Below, in pieces: positions 23,373 through 34,171 of a stretch of DNA of 64,000 nt. The notes beneath the pieces are model-generated. The model had not been told where the DNA came from and did not search any database. It saw nothing but the letters and a program-made list of their open reading frames with translations. This DNA is from Agapanthus africanus (lineage: Eukaryota > Streptophyta > Magnoliopsida > Asparagales > Amaryllidaceae). The stretch is taken from assembly GCA_030015575.1 (NCBI GenBank), contig CM057347.1, forward strand, positions 505,923,176 to 505,987,175, given 5' to 3'. The first letter of the stretch is position 1. Each line of letters opens with the position of its first letter. A program made the translations under genes and the position numbers.

Positions 23373-25060
23373 TGTCACGACCCGAAATATTAGCTCGTGA
23401 CCGGAATTTAGATCACATAACGTCTACAGGCGTAACGTAACTTAAGTAAGCCAAAACCCAGAAATCTAAACCTTTCAAAAGAAGTAAGTAATGAAAACAT
23501 TGATACAACATTTGGAAACCTTAAGTAAAAGTCCTTAAATCTCTTTTTTTTTTGAAATTTCGGCAGCACCTCCTTTGTAAAAACTAACCCCGAAACGGGT
23601 ACAACATAAAATATAAAGAAAGCATCCCCAAACGGGAGCAAATCACGCCCAACGGCGGAAACAACCGCCACAAGCATATATATATATACGACGCCCAACG
23701 GCGAAGATCAACACAAAGAAAAATGAAAATCAAGACATCAAACCCACCAAGCGAACATATAACCCATTGCTCTAAGTCTCCCAACTACAAGTCTTGCTAA
23801 GTCTTACAACATATACAAACACTAGTTTCTGATTGATGGAGTTGACTAGATACAATAAGAATAATAATACAATTGGGGCACGATCCAACATGTACCACCT
23901 ACCAAAGCAAACACCCGAATGCAAGCTGTGTGCCAGCGATGCCGCTACTGATCCATGCGGTCAACCTGCAAGAACTGTGGCACAACGGGGATGAGTTACC
24001 AACTCGTGAGTAGAAAACATCAGCAGGTAGAAATCGAATAAAACAATGATTTCCTAGGTCAACTATATCATAAAGGTAATACTATGATATCTAGGGTGAC
24101 AGTATCTGCATATGTGCCAACAATATAATCAATACCTATCAGCATGTGGATAACATCCTACGTGTCATTAATGACCCAACAACATCATGCATGTAAATAC
24201 CATGAAAGTATATGCATGAAAATGTGAGGATATAAATCAACGTGTGCCCATCAATGACACAACAAAATCATGGAACTTGAGTGTCCAACATCGACACTCG
24301 AAACATCATGAAACCCGTGTCCAGCATCGAGAGGTAAATCCTCATATCTCGGGCTCCGTCAGTCCGGATCAGCCCTCGGACTCCGTCAGTCCGGATCGGC
24401 CCGTATCATCTCACGACTCCTGTCGGTATCCTCCGGATAACCGCCGAGTCCAAATGCTATCACCGGTAGGTACTACTTCCTCTGCCAGGCTCATCATCTA
24501 CACCACGAAAATCACCTCTCGCCCCGGGGAACCATACCGGGTCCACCATGTACCCGCAAACGGTGCCTCCCACTCCTCGAATCGGGTTTCACATGCCAAT
24601 CTAAGAACCGAGAAAACACATGTTGGACGTCTCGAAATATCATATCGAGAGAAACCGGGTTTTTAAAACAATACATAATTTCCTTTGAAATTTAACCACG
24701 GTTCTCAAATCCAGAATCTTATGAAATCAGCAAATCTCAATGCGTATAATGATAAAGCATGATGTATGCAAACATATAACAGAAATGTAAGCATAACAAG
24801 TATATCATGCGACATGCTATGGTGATGTGAACATAGTAAGTATATCATGCAACGTAGTATAATGATGTGAGCATAGCAATATATCATAGCATGATGTAGC
24901 AATCCTACTATGTAAGTGACAGTAATTATCGATGATGAAAGTGTGTGAGCCGGCAATCTGTGTAAGTGTAACATACGCATCGTCGATAATGGTGTCGGTG
25001 TACTAGCATAGGTACATATATAATGCAATGAGAATACTATAAACATAGCATAAGGTACAT
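23373..25060 (-). mobile_element. Possible reverse-oriented gypsy LTR (right end not found)
   Basis: Begins TGTCACGACCCGAAATATTAGC, the reverse complement of a common gypsy LTR end (...CGGGTCGTGACA). It shares a general layout with the LTR at 3687 (GTCAACC and related segments some 600 bp in). No matching TG end or target duplication was found, so it is either truncated or interrupted by the Tat LTR to its right. A 27-bp motif with CTCCGTCAGTCCGGATC is duplicated at 24355-24400. Confidence 0.35.
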
Positions 25061-25099
25061 CGTTGTTCCCTCATAAAATACAAGGAAAAACCCCAATAG

Positions 25100-25570
25100 G
25101 GCATCACGTGCGCACACGTGATCGGGGGTCACGTGCCGACACGTGATGTCTTCCTGAAGGCTTTGAAATGATAAGAATTGAATCCTAATCAAATGAGGTC
25201 ATGTGCCCGCACGTGATAGGCCTTTAAGCCCACTGAAATATACTAAAACAGCAAGAAAAAAACCCAATGGGGCATCACGTGCTGACACGTGATAAGTTCC
25301 CGAATGCTTTAAAATAACAGAATTAAATTATGGTTAAAAGCTTAATCCGTGGGTCATGTGCCACCACGTGATGGGGTCTTAAAAACTCTTTGAGTTAATG
25401 GAAAGAAAACCCCAAATAGGGCATCACGTGCCCACACATGACCGGGGGTCACGTGACCGGGGGTCACGTGCCCACACGTGATGGGTTCCTAAGCTCTCAG
25501 AACTAATAGAATTAAATTCTAATTAAATGTTCAATCAGTGGGGTTACGTGCCAACACGTGACAGGTTCTT
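25100..25570. repeat. Array of CACGTG (G-box) dyads upstream of the TATA box
   Basis: Recurrent pairs such as ATCACGTGCGCACACGTGAT (25105), CACGTGCCGACACGTG, CACGTGCTGACACGTG (25275) and ACGTGCCAACACGTG (25546), with some halves changed to CATGTG or ACATG. Spacers between halves are about 4 bp, between pairs 50-100 bp. CACGTG is the plant G-box core bound by bHLH and bZIP proteins; regulatory use here is inference. Confidence 0.8.
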
Positions 25571-25910
25571 AAACCTGCTGAACTAATAGAATTAAATTCT
25601 AATTAAGGAAAATCAAAAACCTTAATATTCCCCTAGATCTTTCCAAACAAAAAGATTGTACTCTGTAATGCGGAGCACCGTTGGATTAAAAATCCAATGG
25701 TGATTAAAAATCACCAATTTATAGGAAGATTCTCTACAAGGAAAGATTTTCCTGAAATTTGCCAGGAATAACAGATAAAATATTTTTTTGATTAAAAATC
25801 CAATGGTGAATAAAATTCATTGAGTGATCTAAAAGATCATGTTGGTTACAAAATCAACCAAAATCTTTCAATGAAAGATTGACTAAACAAACTGATTCTT
25901 TTCTTTCTCC

Positions 25911-25918
25911 TATAAATA
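25911..25918 (+). promoter_or_regulatory. TATA box of the Tat LTR
   Basis: TATAAATA in a CTCC-TATAAATA-GAA setting followed by a purine-rich leader (25925-26035), the usual layout of a plant LTR promoter. The transcription start would be about 30 bp downstream. Confidence 0.7.
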
Positions 25919-26080
25919 GAATCCAAGAAGAAAAAAAAAGAAAAAAGATACAACAACAACAGAGAGAAAAAAAAAAGAATTTAATTCTCCAGAGAGAAAA
26001 GAAGATTTCTTCAGAAAAAAAAAGAAACCCTAGGTAAGAGAGGGAAAGGGATCATTCTATAAGATCCTACAAAACAAAAA

Positions 26081-27010
26081 GAGAATTTAATTCTCAAACT
26101 AAAAGTTTAACTCTTCTGAATAAGAACTTAGTTCTTCCTTTGGCTGAAGATCTGCAGAAGCAGATCTCTCCATAAGTTGAGAATTTAATTCTCATCAGAG
26201 AGATTCTGTCATGCAGATCTAAAACCTAAGGAAGGACCTAAGTTCAGAGAATTTTAGTCTCCCAAAAAGCACATAGGAATTTAATTCCTCCAACAAAAAT
26301 AGGTTTTAATCCTTAATACAAGAACTTAGTTCTTCCCTCTGGTTGAAGATCTGCAGAACCAGATCTCCCTATAAGTTGAGAATTTAATTCTCATCGGGAA
26401 GATTTTGCCATGCAGATCCAAGATTTAGAGGGAGAATTGGGTATAAAAGAATTTAATTCTTCCAAATACATAGGAATTTGATTCCTCTAAATAAAATTAG
26501 GGTTTAACCCTATAAAAGAATTTAATTCTTAAACAAGGAACTTAGACGCACGTAAAAGAAGTCAGTACCCAACCTGATCACGTGGCAACACGTGACCCTC
26601 CCTCTCAATGGTCAGAATAGAATGAATGAGATAGGGTCACGGGCTCCCACGTGACCCTTGGATAAATTCCTCAAAATAAAGAGAACAAGGCCAAGTCAGA
26701 ACATATTTTGGGCGCCTCACGTGCTCTCACGTGACCCTTGAACAAACTCTTCAAAATAAGAAGAGCAAAACAGACTGTGGGCATCATCACGTGTCCGCAC
26801 GTGATAATCATGGAAATTAAGTGTTTAACACTTACCTACATATTCTGAGAATAAAATAAAGAAAGTTTAGCTCAATTCTCAGGCGCCTCACTGATCCCAC
26901 GTGAGCGCTTCACTTTTAGTGTTTAACACTATTTTTTTAGCACCTCGTCCCTAGTGTTTAACACTATTTTAAATGCGCATCACGTGGGAGCACGTGATAG
27001 CCGAGTATGT
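26081..27010. repeat. Palindromes on AATTTAATT and TGTTTAACA, and further CACGTG dyads
   Basis: GAGAATTTAATTCTC occurs at 26081, 26179 and 26378. AGGAATTTAATTCCT occurs at 26275 and AAGAATTTAATTCTT at 26447 and 26516: the centre is constant while the flanks change in pairs. AAGTGTTTAACACTT (26819) and AGTGTTTAACACT (26918, 26953) follow. CACGTG dyads recur at 26578, 26717, 26787 and 26975. All lie downstream of the TATA box, so they would be in the RNA leader. Confidence 0.85.
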
Positions 27011-27479
27011 GCTAGTATTTAACACTATATTCAAACAAGTCTTAGCCCAAATTGGCTAAGTCTTTCTGAAGCAAGACTGCCCTTTTGACTGAGCCTCAAA
27101 TACACTTTTGTCTTCCGAAGTTGGTCATCTCATGTGACATTTAAGTGCTCAGCACTCGATAAAAGACAAAAATATGGTCAAAACCCAGACCCATGCTTAG
27201 CATCGCTAAATAAAGGGGGCTGAACTTAGACAAATGTTCAGCAGCTCAAACAAATGTCCAACATTTTAAACCTAATTGGACTTATCCCAAGTTGGCCATA
27301 AGTGCTCAATTCAGATTCAATTGAGCCCATGTGCTTATAATCTGATTAATTGATCTTAGTCCTAAATTGGACTTCATATCTCCCAACCAACATTGGTTCA
27401 AGGGTACATCTCTTCACTCCTTTGATATTTGTCATTGTAATCCTTCAACGTCTTCAGAGAGGTGACGGGTCCCGATAAC

Positions 27480-27730
27480 CAAACATGCTATGGACCGTGG
27501 GGTCCTTAAACTCATGGACTATGATGTCCTTAAACTTTATGGACTGTGGGGTCCTTAAACCCATGGACTATGATGTCCTTAACCTTAGACTATGGGGTCC
27601 TTAAACCCATGGACTATGATGTCCTTAACCTCGGACTGTGGGGTCCTTAAGCCCATGGACTATGATGTCCTTAACCTTGGACCGTAATGTCCTTAAACTA
27701 ATTATGGACCGCAATGTCCTTAAACTAAAC
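27480..27730 (+). repeat. Minisatellite in U5, ~27-bp unit, about nine copies
   Basis: Units alternate GGACCGTGGGGTCCTTAAAC and GGACTATGATGTCCTTAAAC forms, ending with GGACCGCAATGTCCTTAAAC. Each carries a short dyad GGAC...GTCC. The same core recurs at 56864-57100 in the 3' region of this element. Confidence 0.9.
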
Positions 27731-28286
27731 AATAGAGCCCAAAAGCTCTCTTGTTGGATCTAAACGATCCCGTTAAGTTGATCTTAGTTTGAAATCAGAC
27801 TAACATATTCTTAACATAGGTTTAAGTTGATCTTAGTCTCAAATGAGACTAACGTATCCTTAAACCCAAACCCAAACCCAAATCTAAGAAAATACGGATG
27901 TGGACAAATCCACGCCCTACAGGCGACAACATTAATTAGTCTCCCTATACAATCCACGGGCAACCAAAAACAAAACAAACAACCACGACACGAAGTGACC
28001 ATCTGGAGAAGGAGAAAGTGGTTACCGCGATACAGTAGCATAATTAACTGCAGAGGCTTGCGCCTGCAGGGAAGAGCGTCCCCACAATCAAAAACCCTTC
28101 AACAAGGGGGAATCTGACGAAGTCTGCTACATCGGCCGCATCCGTTTAAGCCTTCGATATATGATGTCATAAATCAACTTGGCATCTTCAGAAAGGTGGA
28201 CGGATGGCACCAAATAGCATCTGACCTCGAAATTCAGGCCTGACGTCCCAACGTCCCGGTCCCGTCTTTCGGCGAAGAACAGATTC

Positions 28287-28305
28287 TGGCACGCCCGGTG
28301 GGACC
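28287..28305 (+). other. Primer binding site of the Tat-type element
   Basis: TGGCACGCCCGGTGGGACC starts 5 nt after the LTR end, with GATTC between. The gag-only element has nearly the same site at 43515. Tat/Ogre elements commonly use tRNA-Arg; the exact tRNA was not checked. Confidence 0.75.
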
Positions 28306-28429
28306 TTTTCCTCTTTCCACTCTACACTTCGTGTGTCGTGTTCGCGAACGAATCGCGGTTTGATATGGTTGCCCTTGCGTTCGAGGTATTAAGATTTGGT
28401 TTTTCTCCCATGCAGAAAAGAGAATATCA

Positions 28430-29830
28430 ATGGCCTCTAACTTCTCCAGCTGCAACTCCCGTTCCGCCTCATCTGGAGGAGTGACCTACGGGCCCCAAGC
28501 GGCCTCCCTTTTCACAATGCCGGTGGAAAAAGTGACCCAAACCACCACTGGGATATTCTTCGGGACCATGATCCCGTCAACAAGCTTCAGCACTCCTGTA
28601 CCATTGCAAGAAGCTCAGAAAAAGTCGGTCTTTGATCGGCTTACTACTACTGTGACCCCTCTTAATGGGCCGCCCAAATCAAGCGCCTCAGTTTTCAGCA
28701 GACTGGGCCAAAGCTCAGATGGGCCTACGAAGAAGTCCGCAATGCCTGAAGGTGTTATCCCTAAGAGGTTAGCCATTCCTACTCCTGAAGTCACCAAGGC
28801 GGCTTCTCTTGCTTAGGGGTTGGTCTTTCCGAGACTGGCCGTTTCAGCCCCTACTCCACGTGAAGTCATGAAGGTTGTTTCCCTTGTTCGAAAGTCGGCC
28901 TTCGCAAGACTGACTACCCCCTCTCAACGGGTGTCAGTCTTTGACAGGCTAGCACCAATAACAGTATCTCTTCAAAGCAGGGGGCATGAAGAAGCTCATC
29001 CAACAGCGGAGGTGATCCCAGCCGATCGACATGCTCGACGTCGCCACTGGCGTCGAGTGAGGAAAGATGGGGGCAGTTCACCCTCTGGACTGACTCCGCC
29101 AACTCCAACGGTGGATGTTGACGCTGCTGTTCCAACCGGGAACAGCTTTGAACTACTTAGGAGGGTACGCAAAAACTCTCCAACTGCTGTGCTGAAAAGA
29201 TCTCCTCCACCTGTGGAGAATGCCACAAAGGCGAAGCTTGAACAGCCCCCTCAGCGGCAAACTGGATGAAAGGGTTAAAACACTCCCACCAGATCAAAGC
29301 ACATCCGCCGCAAATAAAAGTAGGCTTAAAAAGAAGAAAAGGTTCGCTAAAGCCATATCGATGGGAATGAAGCTGCCCTCTTTAGAGAAAATTCTCCTGG
29401 CGGTATACGCCTTAATGAAGAGGATGTGCATCCTAATTACTGTTTATATCATCAAAGGATTGCGCACCCCACTAAAGCGTGCAACGCCTTTAAAAATAGG
29501 CGGCAAGGGTATGTCGCTCACAGGCAACACTTTAAGAGGATGAAGCGTGAAACTCGTCGACAGCAGAAAAATGCGACAGAAGAACGAGGAAGAGCTGCCG
29601 GCAACTGTCACATGGTTAATAGCAGGGGATCGCAAGTTCTCACCTTCGAGAGCAATTCTGAAGAAGAAATGGCTCTCGGTCCTCTCTTTAAAGAATCCAC
29701 CTCAGGAAAAGAGGAAGAACAGAAGTGCTGCGAGAACATTCAGCTGCGCAATCGCACATTACCTGAAAAGAATCTCGGACCCATAAACAAGGGGTCGAAC
29801 AAAAAGGATAAGGGAAAAGAAAAAGGTCTC
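28430..29830 (+). pseudogene. gag remnant of the Tat-type element
   Basis: The frame opens at ATG 28430 and carries repeated SVFDRL/SVFSRLG-like segments. An in-frame TAG lies at 28814-28816, then the frame continues to 29269 and passes into other phases. A CHHC-type finger remnant (YCLYHQRIAHPTKACNAF, about 29438-29490) resembles the C-terminus of the gag at 43652. The central capsid region (FDGTGN...) seen in that gag is missing. Not functional. Confidence 0.7.
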
Positions 29831-29993
29831 TAAGGATATCACCCTCGATGACCAAGCCGTCAAAGAGCTGACAGCCAAGGATCCGCCAAAGAAAAGTAAG
29901 GTGGATTAAAACGTTCTGGCACACCTAAGGAAGATACCCTCACAGCTAAGCATTCTCGACGCCCTTCTGCTATCCAAAGGGCCGGGAGATTCT

Positions 29994-30529
29994 TTGATCA
30001 AGGCACTGCAAGAGCCCGAACAGTTCCAGGCTTTCCTCACCGAAGAAAAGATGAAAGACGAGCTGGAAGAAGTGCACATGGCCGATATCACTTTCGGCGA
30101 TGAAGATCTCCTCCTCGGGACATGCGAGCATAACCGTCCCCTCTATGTCTCCAGGTACTGTCATGATATCAAGATAGGCAAAATCTTGGTCGACAATGGG
30201 TCCTCCGTCAACCTTCTCAATGTAAGAGTGTTGAAGGAAATCTGCATGAGTGTTCAGCACCTCGCTGTGATAAAATCACCATCTCCGGGTTTGACTCCCA
30301 ATCATCGGGGACGCTCGGGTTTATGATACTGACGTTACGCTTTAGGCTGATCGTCACGGACATCAAATTTCACGTCATTGACGTTAAGACATGTTACAAT
30401 GCTTTGCTCGGCAGGCCTTGGTTACATGAGTACAACATCATCCCTTCTATACAGCATCAGTGTATGAAGTATTTCAAGGATGGTCTCGAGTATACTGTAA
30501 CAAGGGAACACTCCGTGAATGAAGTCTGA
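29994..30529 (+). pseudogene. Aspartic protease region of the Tat-type pol
   Basis: Contains KILVDNGSSVNLL at about 30180-30220, where the retropepsin active-site triplet reads Asp-Asn-Gly in place of Asp-Ser/Thr-Gly. After a frameshift near 30300, the second half follows (FHVIDVKTCYNALLGRPWLH), the typical end of this protease family with the LLGRPWLH signature. Ends at TGA 30527-30529, after which the frame continues in the same phase. Confidence 0.75.
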
Positions 30530-30796
30530 AAGTACGAAAATGCAAAATACATCTTACCAGATTTTGAAGACACGGAAAGATGCCATAAACCGAAGAACAA
30601 AACTATCACCACTATTCCAGTCTTCGGGAGTGACACTGAGGAGGAAGAAGAAATAGTTTATTCAAGGCCGCCCTAATGCAACAAGCCGGGACCGTCCACC
30701 CCTATTCTGGTCTTCGGCAGCGACTCGAAAGATGAGGTCATTTCCATATTTTCTGTTCGGCCATCAATACAAGCCTTCGCTGGCAATGATCAGATT

Positions 30797-31903
30797 TTGC
30801 AAATCGTTATGGTTCCGCAAGAGCATTACAAAGAGCTCGACACACTTGATACCTATGGTGTGCAGGAACTGCATACATTCTACATCCCTCCCAGGCAAAG
30901 AGATGAAAAGGCAATCCTTTTTTATCAATCCACGGAAACCAAAGTGGAGAAGGAAATTTGGCATGGTGCCGATTCGACACTTGACAGACTTCAGCCCATC
31001 CGACTGCCCAGATACTACACAGAAGGATTGAAGAGGCTGTTGAGGCGCCAAGGCGTACCCCTTAAGCAAACCACGCGACAAGCCCAGTTCTACAACAGGA
31101 TCTGGAGCGTCCCCGGAACTCAGCGAAAATTGCCCAACGGGAGAATGAAAACGATCGGGCTTGGATATGTTCAATCCAAGAAACGGGAACGATTCCATGA
31201 CTGCTACATTATACATGACTTTGATGAAGAAGGAGATGCTCTGTTAAAAGACGCTAACCTTGAACCAAAACGAGATCTCGCCATGAAAATGCCAAGTCCG
31301 TTGTTTGAAGAACAGATGGACAAGCTAATAAGGGAAGCGGGTCAGAAGGTCCGGGACAACCATAGCCGTGAAATGGCCATTTACGAGAAAGCCAGGACGC
31401 AGCACCTCCTTCAGCGGGCCACGGAGAATGACAATACTCTTCGTCGCCAGCCCGTCATACAAAAGACCCGGCGCAGAGGCAAAAATAAACCAAAGAATGG
31501 AAAAAACGTTCGACAGCGGCAAAGCGGATCTAAGAAGCCACGCGATCAAGAATCAAGCAGCCGGGATCCATCTCTTATAAAGAAGATGGGTCGAGCATAT
31601 TCTTTTCCCCAAGACAAGACAAAGAAGATATTCGATCTTATCATAAAACATCAGATGATGACACTCCCTGAGTCCAAGCACCCCGAGCAAGCAGACAAGG
31701 TTTCTCACCCAGACTATTGCTCCTATCACCGAGCAATAGGACATCCTCTCGAAGACTGCTTCACCTTCAAGAACTGGGTTGAAGACCAGTATCAACTCGG
31801 CAGATTCGCTCTATCCAACAGTTGGAGGGTAAGTCCGCCACGGAAACATGAATCAAAAGCCGCTTATGCGATGAGAGTAGAACCAGATCAACATCAGTCT
31901 TGA
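30797..31903 (+). pseudogene. Protease-RT spacer with a gag-like CHHC finger
   Basis: 368 codons in the same phase as RT. The first half has no recognised domain (HTFYIPPRQRDEKAILF; RIWSVPGTQRKLPNGRMK). The C-terminal part has a basic stretch (RRRGKNKPKNGKNVRQRQSG), then FPQDKTKKIFD and YCSYHRAIGHPLEDCFTF, strongly like the C-terminus of the gag at 43652 (YCPYHRVIGHAIEDCFVF). So a second copy of the gag finger sits inside this pol. It ends at TGA 31901-31903. Confidence 0.7.
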
Positions 31904-31999
31904 AAATGATCTCGTACCTGTCACGCGATAACGATGTCAGAAGAAGAACCCGAGAATATGGATGACCTTTCTTGGTGCTTCTAAAACAATAAAGATGAG

Positions 32000-32944
32000 T
32001 TGATCTCAGAATTTCCACCGGCGCTAAAAGAGCTGGAAGATGGGATACATACTACTACAGATGACCTCAGACAAATCGACTTGGGAGCGGCAAACGACCC
32101 GCGGCCGACGTTCGTCAGTGAACTGTTGTCTGAAGAAAAGGTGGCTACGCTCAAAGGCGTGCTCATGCAGTATAAAGACTGTTTCGTATGGAACTATTCC
32201 GAGATGCCCGGATTGGATCCAGAAATAGCCGTCCACAAATTGGCAATATCTCCGGACGTCAAGCCGATCAAACAAGCACCGAGAAGAATGCGGCTCGAGC
32301 TTGAGATGAGCATCAACGCCGAGGTTAAGAAGCTAATCGACTCCGGCTTCATCCAAGAGGTTCGGTATCCTGACTGGATCGCCAATATCGTCCCAGTGAT
32401 GAAGAAAAATGGGACGGTGCGCATATGCGTAGACTTTCAGGATCTCAACAAAGCTTGCCCGAAGGACGACTTTCCAGTACCGGTCACCGAGCCGATGATA
32501 GATAATATGTCCACTCACGAAATTTTTTCCTTCATGGACGGCTCATCAAGATACAATCAGATAAAGATGCGTCCCGAGGACCAGAAGTATACCACTTTCC
32601 GGACCCCTTTGGGCATATTCTGCTACAAGGTGATGCCTTTCGGTCTAAAGAACGCTGGTGCCACCTATCAGAGGGCCATGACGAAGATTTTCGATGACCT
32701 CATACATGAAATCGTCTAATGCTATATTGACAACCTCGTAGTTAAAAGAAAATCATACGAGGAACATTTAGAGCATCTGAAGACCGTGTTTCAGCGCCTT
32801 CGGAAATACAACTTGAAGATGAACCCTCTCAAATGTGCGTTCGGAGTGACCTCGGGTAAATTCCTAGGATTCATCATACGGCACCGGGGCATCGAGATAG
32901 ACCCGGCAAAGATCAGGGCAATTATGGAAATGCCAGCCCCATGA
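32000..32944 (+). pseudogene. Reverse transcriptase of the Tat-type element
   Basis: RT motifs appear in order: FIQEVRYPDWIANIVPV, VRICVDFQDLNKACPKD, SFMDGSSRYNQIKM, VMPFGLKNAGATYQRAM, then CYIDNLVVK, where the catalytic YxDD is changed to YIDN, and FLGFIIRHRGIEIDP. A TAA (32717-32719) lies just before the catalytic motif and a TGA at 32942-32944. The phase is unchanged throughout, so damage is by point mutation. FQDLNKACPKD is typical of the Tat branch. Confidence 0.88.
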
Positions 32945-33525
32945 ACTTTGAATCAACTGCGGTCTCTCCAAGGAAAGCTCGCGTATATCCGGCGATTTAT
33001 AGCTAATCTCTCCGGCAAGTGCCGTCCTTACAGTCACCTAATGAAGAAGGGAACCCCGTTCATCTGGGATCGCAAATGCCAAAGTGCACTGGACGAAATC
33101 AAGCAATACCTGCAGAATCCGCTAGTACTGGCCGCTCCCGTTAAAGGAAAACCTCTCGTCCTGTACACAACAGCCCTCGAAGGTTCCTTAGGTGTGCTGT
33201 AGGCACAAGAGAACGACCAAGGGAAGGAAAGAGCCCTCTACTATTTGAGTCGAGTTTTCCTGGGGGCAGAAAGCAACTACTCCCCCATCGAAAAACACCG
33301 CTTGGCGTTGATCTTCGCGATAACGAAGCTCAGACACTATGCGTTGGCACATGAGGTCCATCTCATATCAAAGGTGGATCCCCTCAAATATTTGATGTCA
33401 AAAGCCATATTAACGGGACGTCTTGCTAAATGGGCCTTGCTCTTGATGGAGTTCTCGATAACTTATCGTCCCCTCAAGGCAGTGAAAGGCCAGGCCATCG
33501 CCGACTTCCTCGCTGAGCATCCAAT
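32945..33525 (+). pseudogene. Connection and first (degenerate) RNase H
   Basis: LQGKLAYIRRFIANLSGKCRPY is the thumb/connection. Then LYTTALEGSLGVL, a stop (33200-33202), ALYYLSRVFLGAESNYSPIE and a tail ending KGQAIADFLAEHP. The first catalytic Asp expected in the DAS motif is absent (YTTALEG), and TDH is replaced by SKVDP. This matches the known pattern in Tat elements, where the original RNase H has degenerated and a second one took over. Confidence 0.8.
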
Positions 33526-33589
33526 ACCTGCCGACTCTGCCTTGAACTGCGAATTGCCAGACGAACACGCGTTTGACACGATCTATGGG

Positions 33590-34020
33590 GAGAGAAGAGA
33601 GAATGATACCCAGTGGGAACTCTACTTCGATGGAGCATCTTCCATGAAGAAGCGCAAACAAGCCACCCCCATAATCAAATCTGGGGTGGGCCTCATCTTC
33701 GTGACTCGACAAGGATGGATAATGCACTTTGCCTTCTCCTTAACAGAGCCGAGGACGAATAATGAAGCCAAATATGAAGCTTTGATAGCAGGTCTTGAGA
33801 TCGCTGTCGACATGGGAGTAGAAAGCCTCTTCATATACGGAGACTCCCAACTGATCATTAGTCAAGTAAACGGCGACTATCAAACGTGCAAGACTGAGTT
33901 GGTGAAGTACGGCGAGAGAGTGTAGCAACTGCTGACTCAAATTCCTTCCTACACCCTGGAAAGTATACCGCGTGCGGAAAATAGCAAAGCGGATGCATTA
34001 TCCAAGCTCGCTAAAGAACC
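33590..34020 (+). pseudogene. Second, archaeal-type RNase H (Tat hallmark)
   Basis: WELYFDGASS supplies the first Asp, NNEAKYEALIAGLEIA the Glu, IYGDSQLIISQ the next Asp, and SKADALSKLA the last, after a TAG at 33923-33925. An additional RNase H of this type between the first RNase H and integrase defines the Tat/Ogre branch. Catalytic residues are preserved despite the stop. Confidence 0.85.
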
Positions 34021-34171
34021 GGCCGACGAGAACCTCGATGAAGTGAGGATCGTTGTGCAAAGCCGTCGGGTTCTTACACCGGCAAAAATGTCTCCAGAGT
34101 CGTCCGAAGAAAAAGGATCGACCGAGCAAGCGACCCTACAAATAAAAGACCAGGAAAAGGTTAAGGATTAG

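Larger units (their letters stand above)
25061..28281 (+). repeat. 5' LTR of the Tat/Ogre-type element (start uncertain)
   Basis: The LTR end is fixed by CA at 28280-28281 followed by a primer site. The start is not, because the second LTR is outside the window; TGTTCCC at 25064 is only a candidate. A TATA box (TATAAATA, 25911-25918) gives a long leader of about 2.3 kb. The LTR holds CACGTG dyads on both sides of the TATA box, AATTTAATT palindromes, TGTTTAACA palindromes and a minisatellite. Its last 250 bp resemble the end of the gag-only element's LTR (CCCCACAATCAA, then AGGGGGAATCTG), which supports common ancestry. Confidence 0.65.

Noticed and set aside
24244..24666. 140-codon open frame as a gene
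   Set aside because: No domain, composition like the surrounding non-coding sequence, and it lies in a probable LTR.
25064..25070. TGTTCCC as the definite start of the Tat LTR
   Set aside because: No second LTR or target duplication is available in the window to confirm it.
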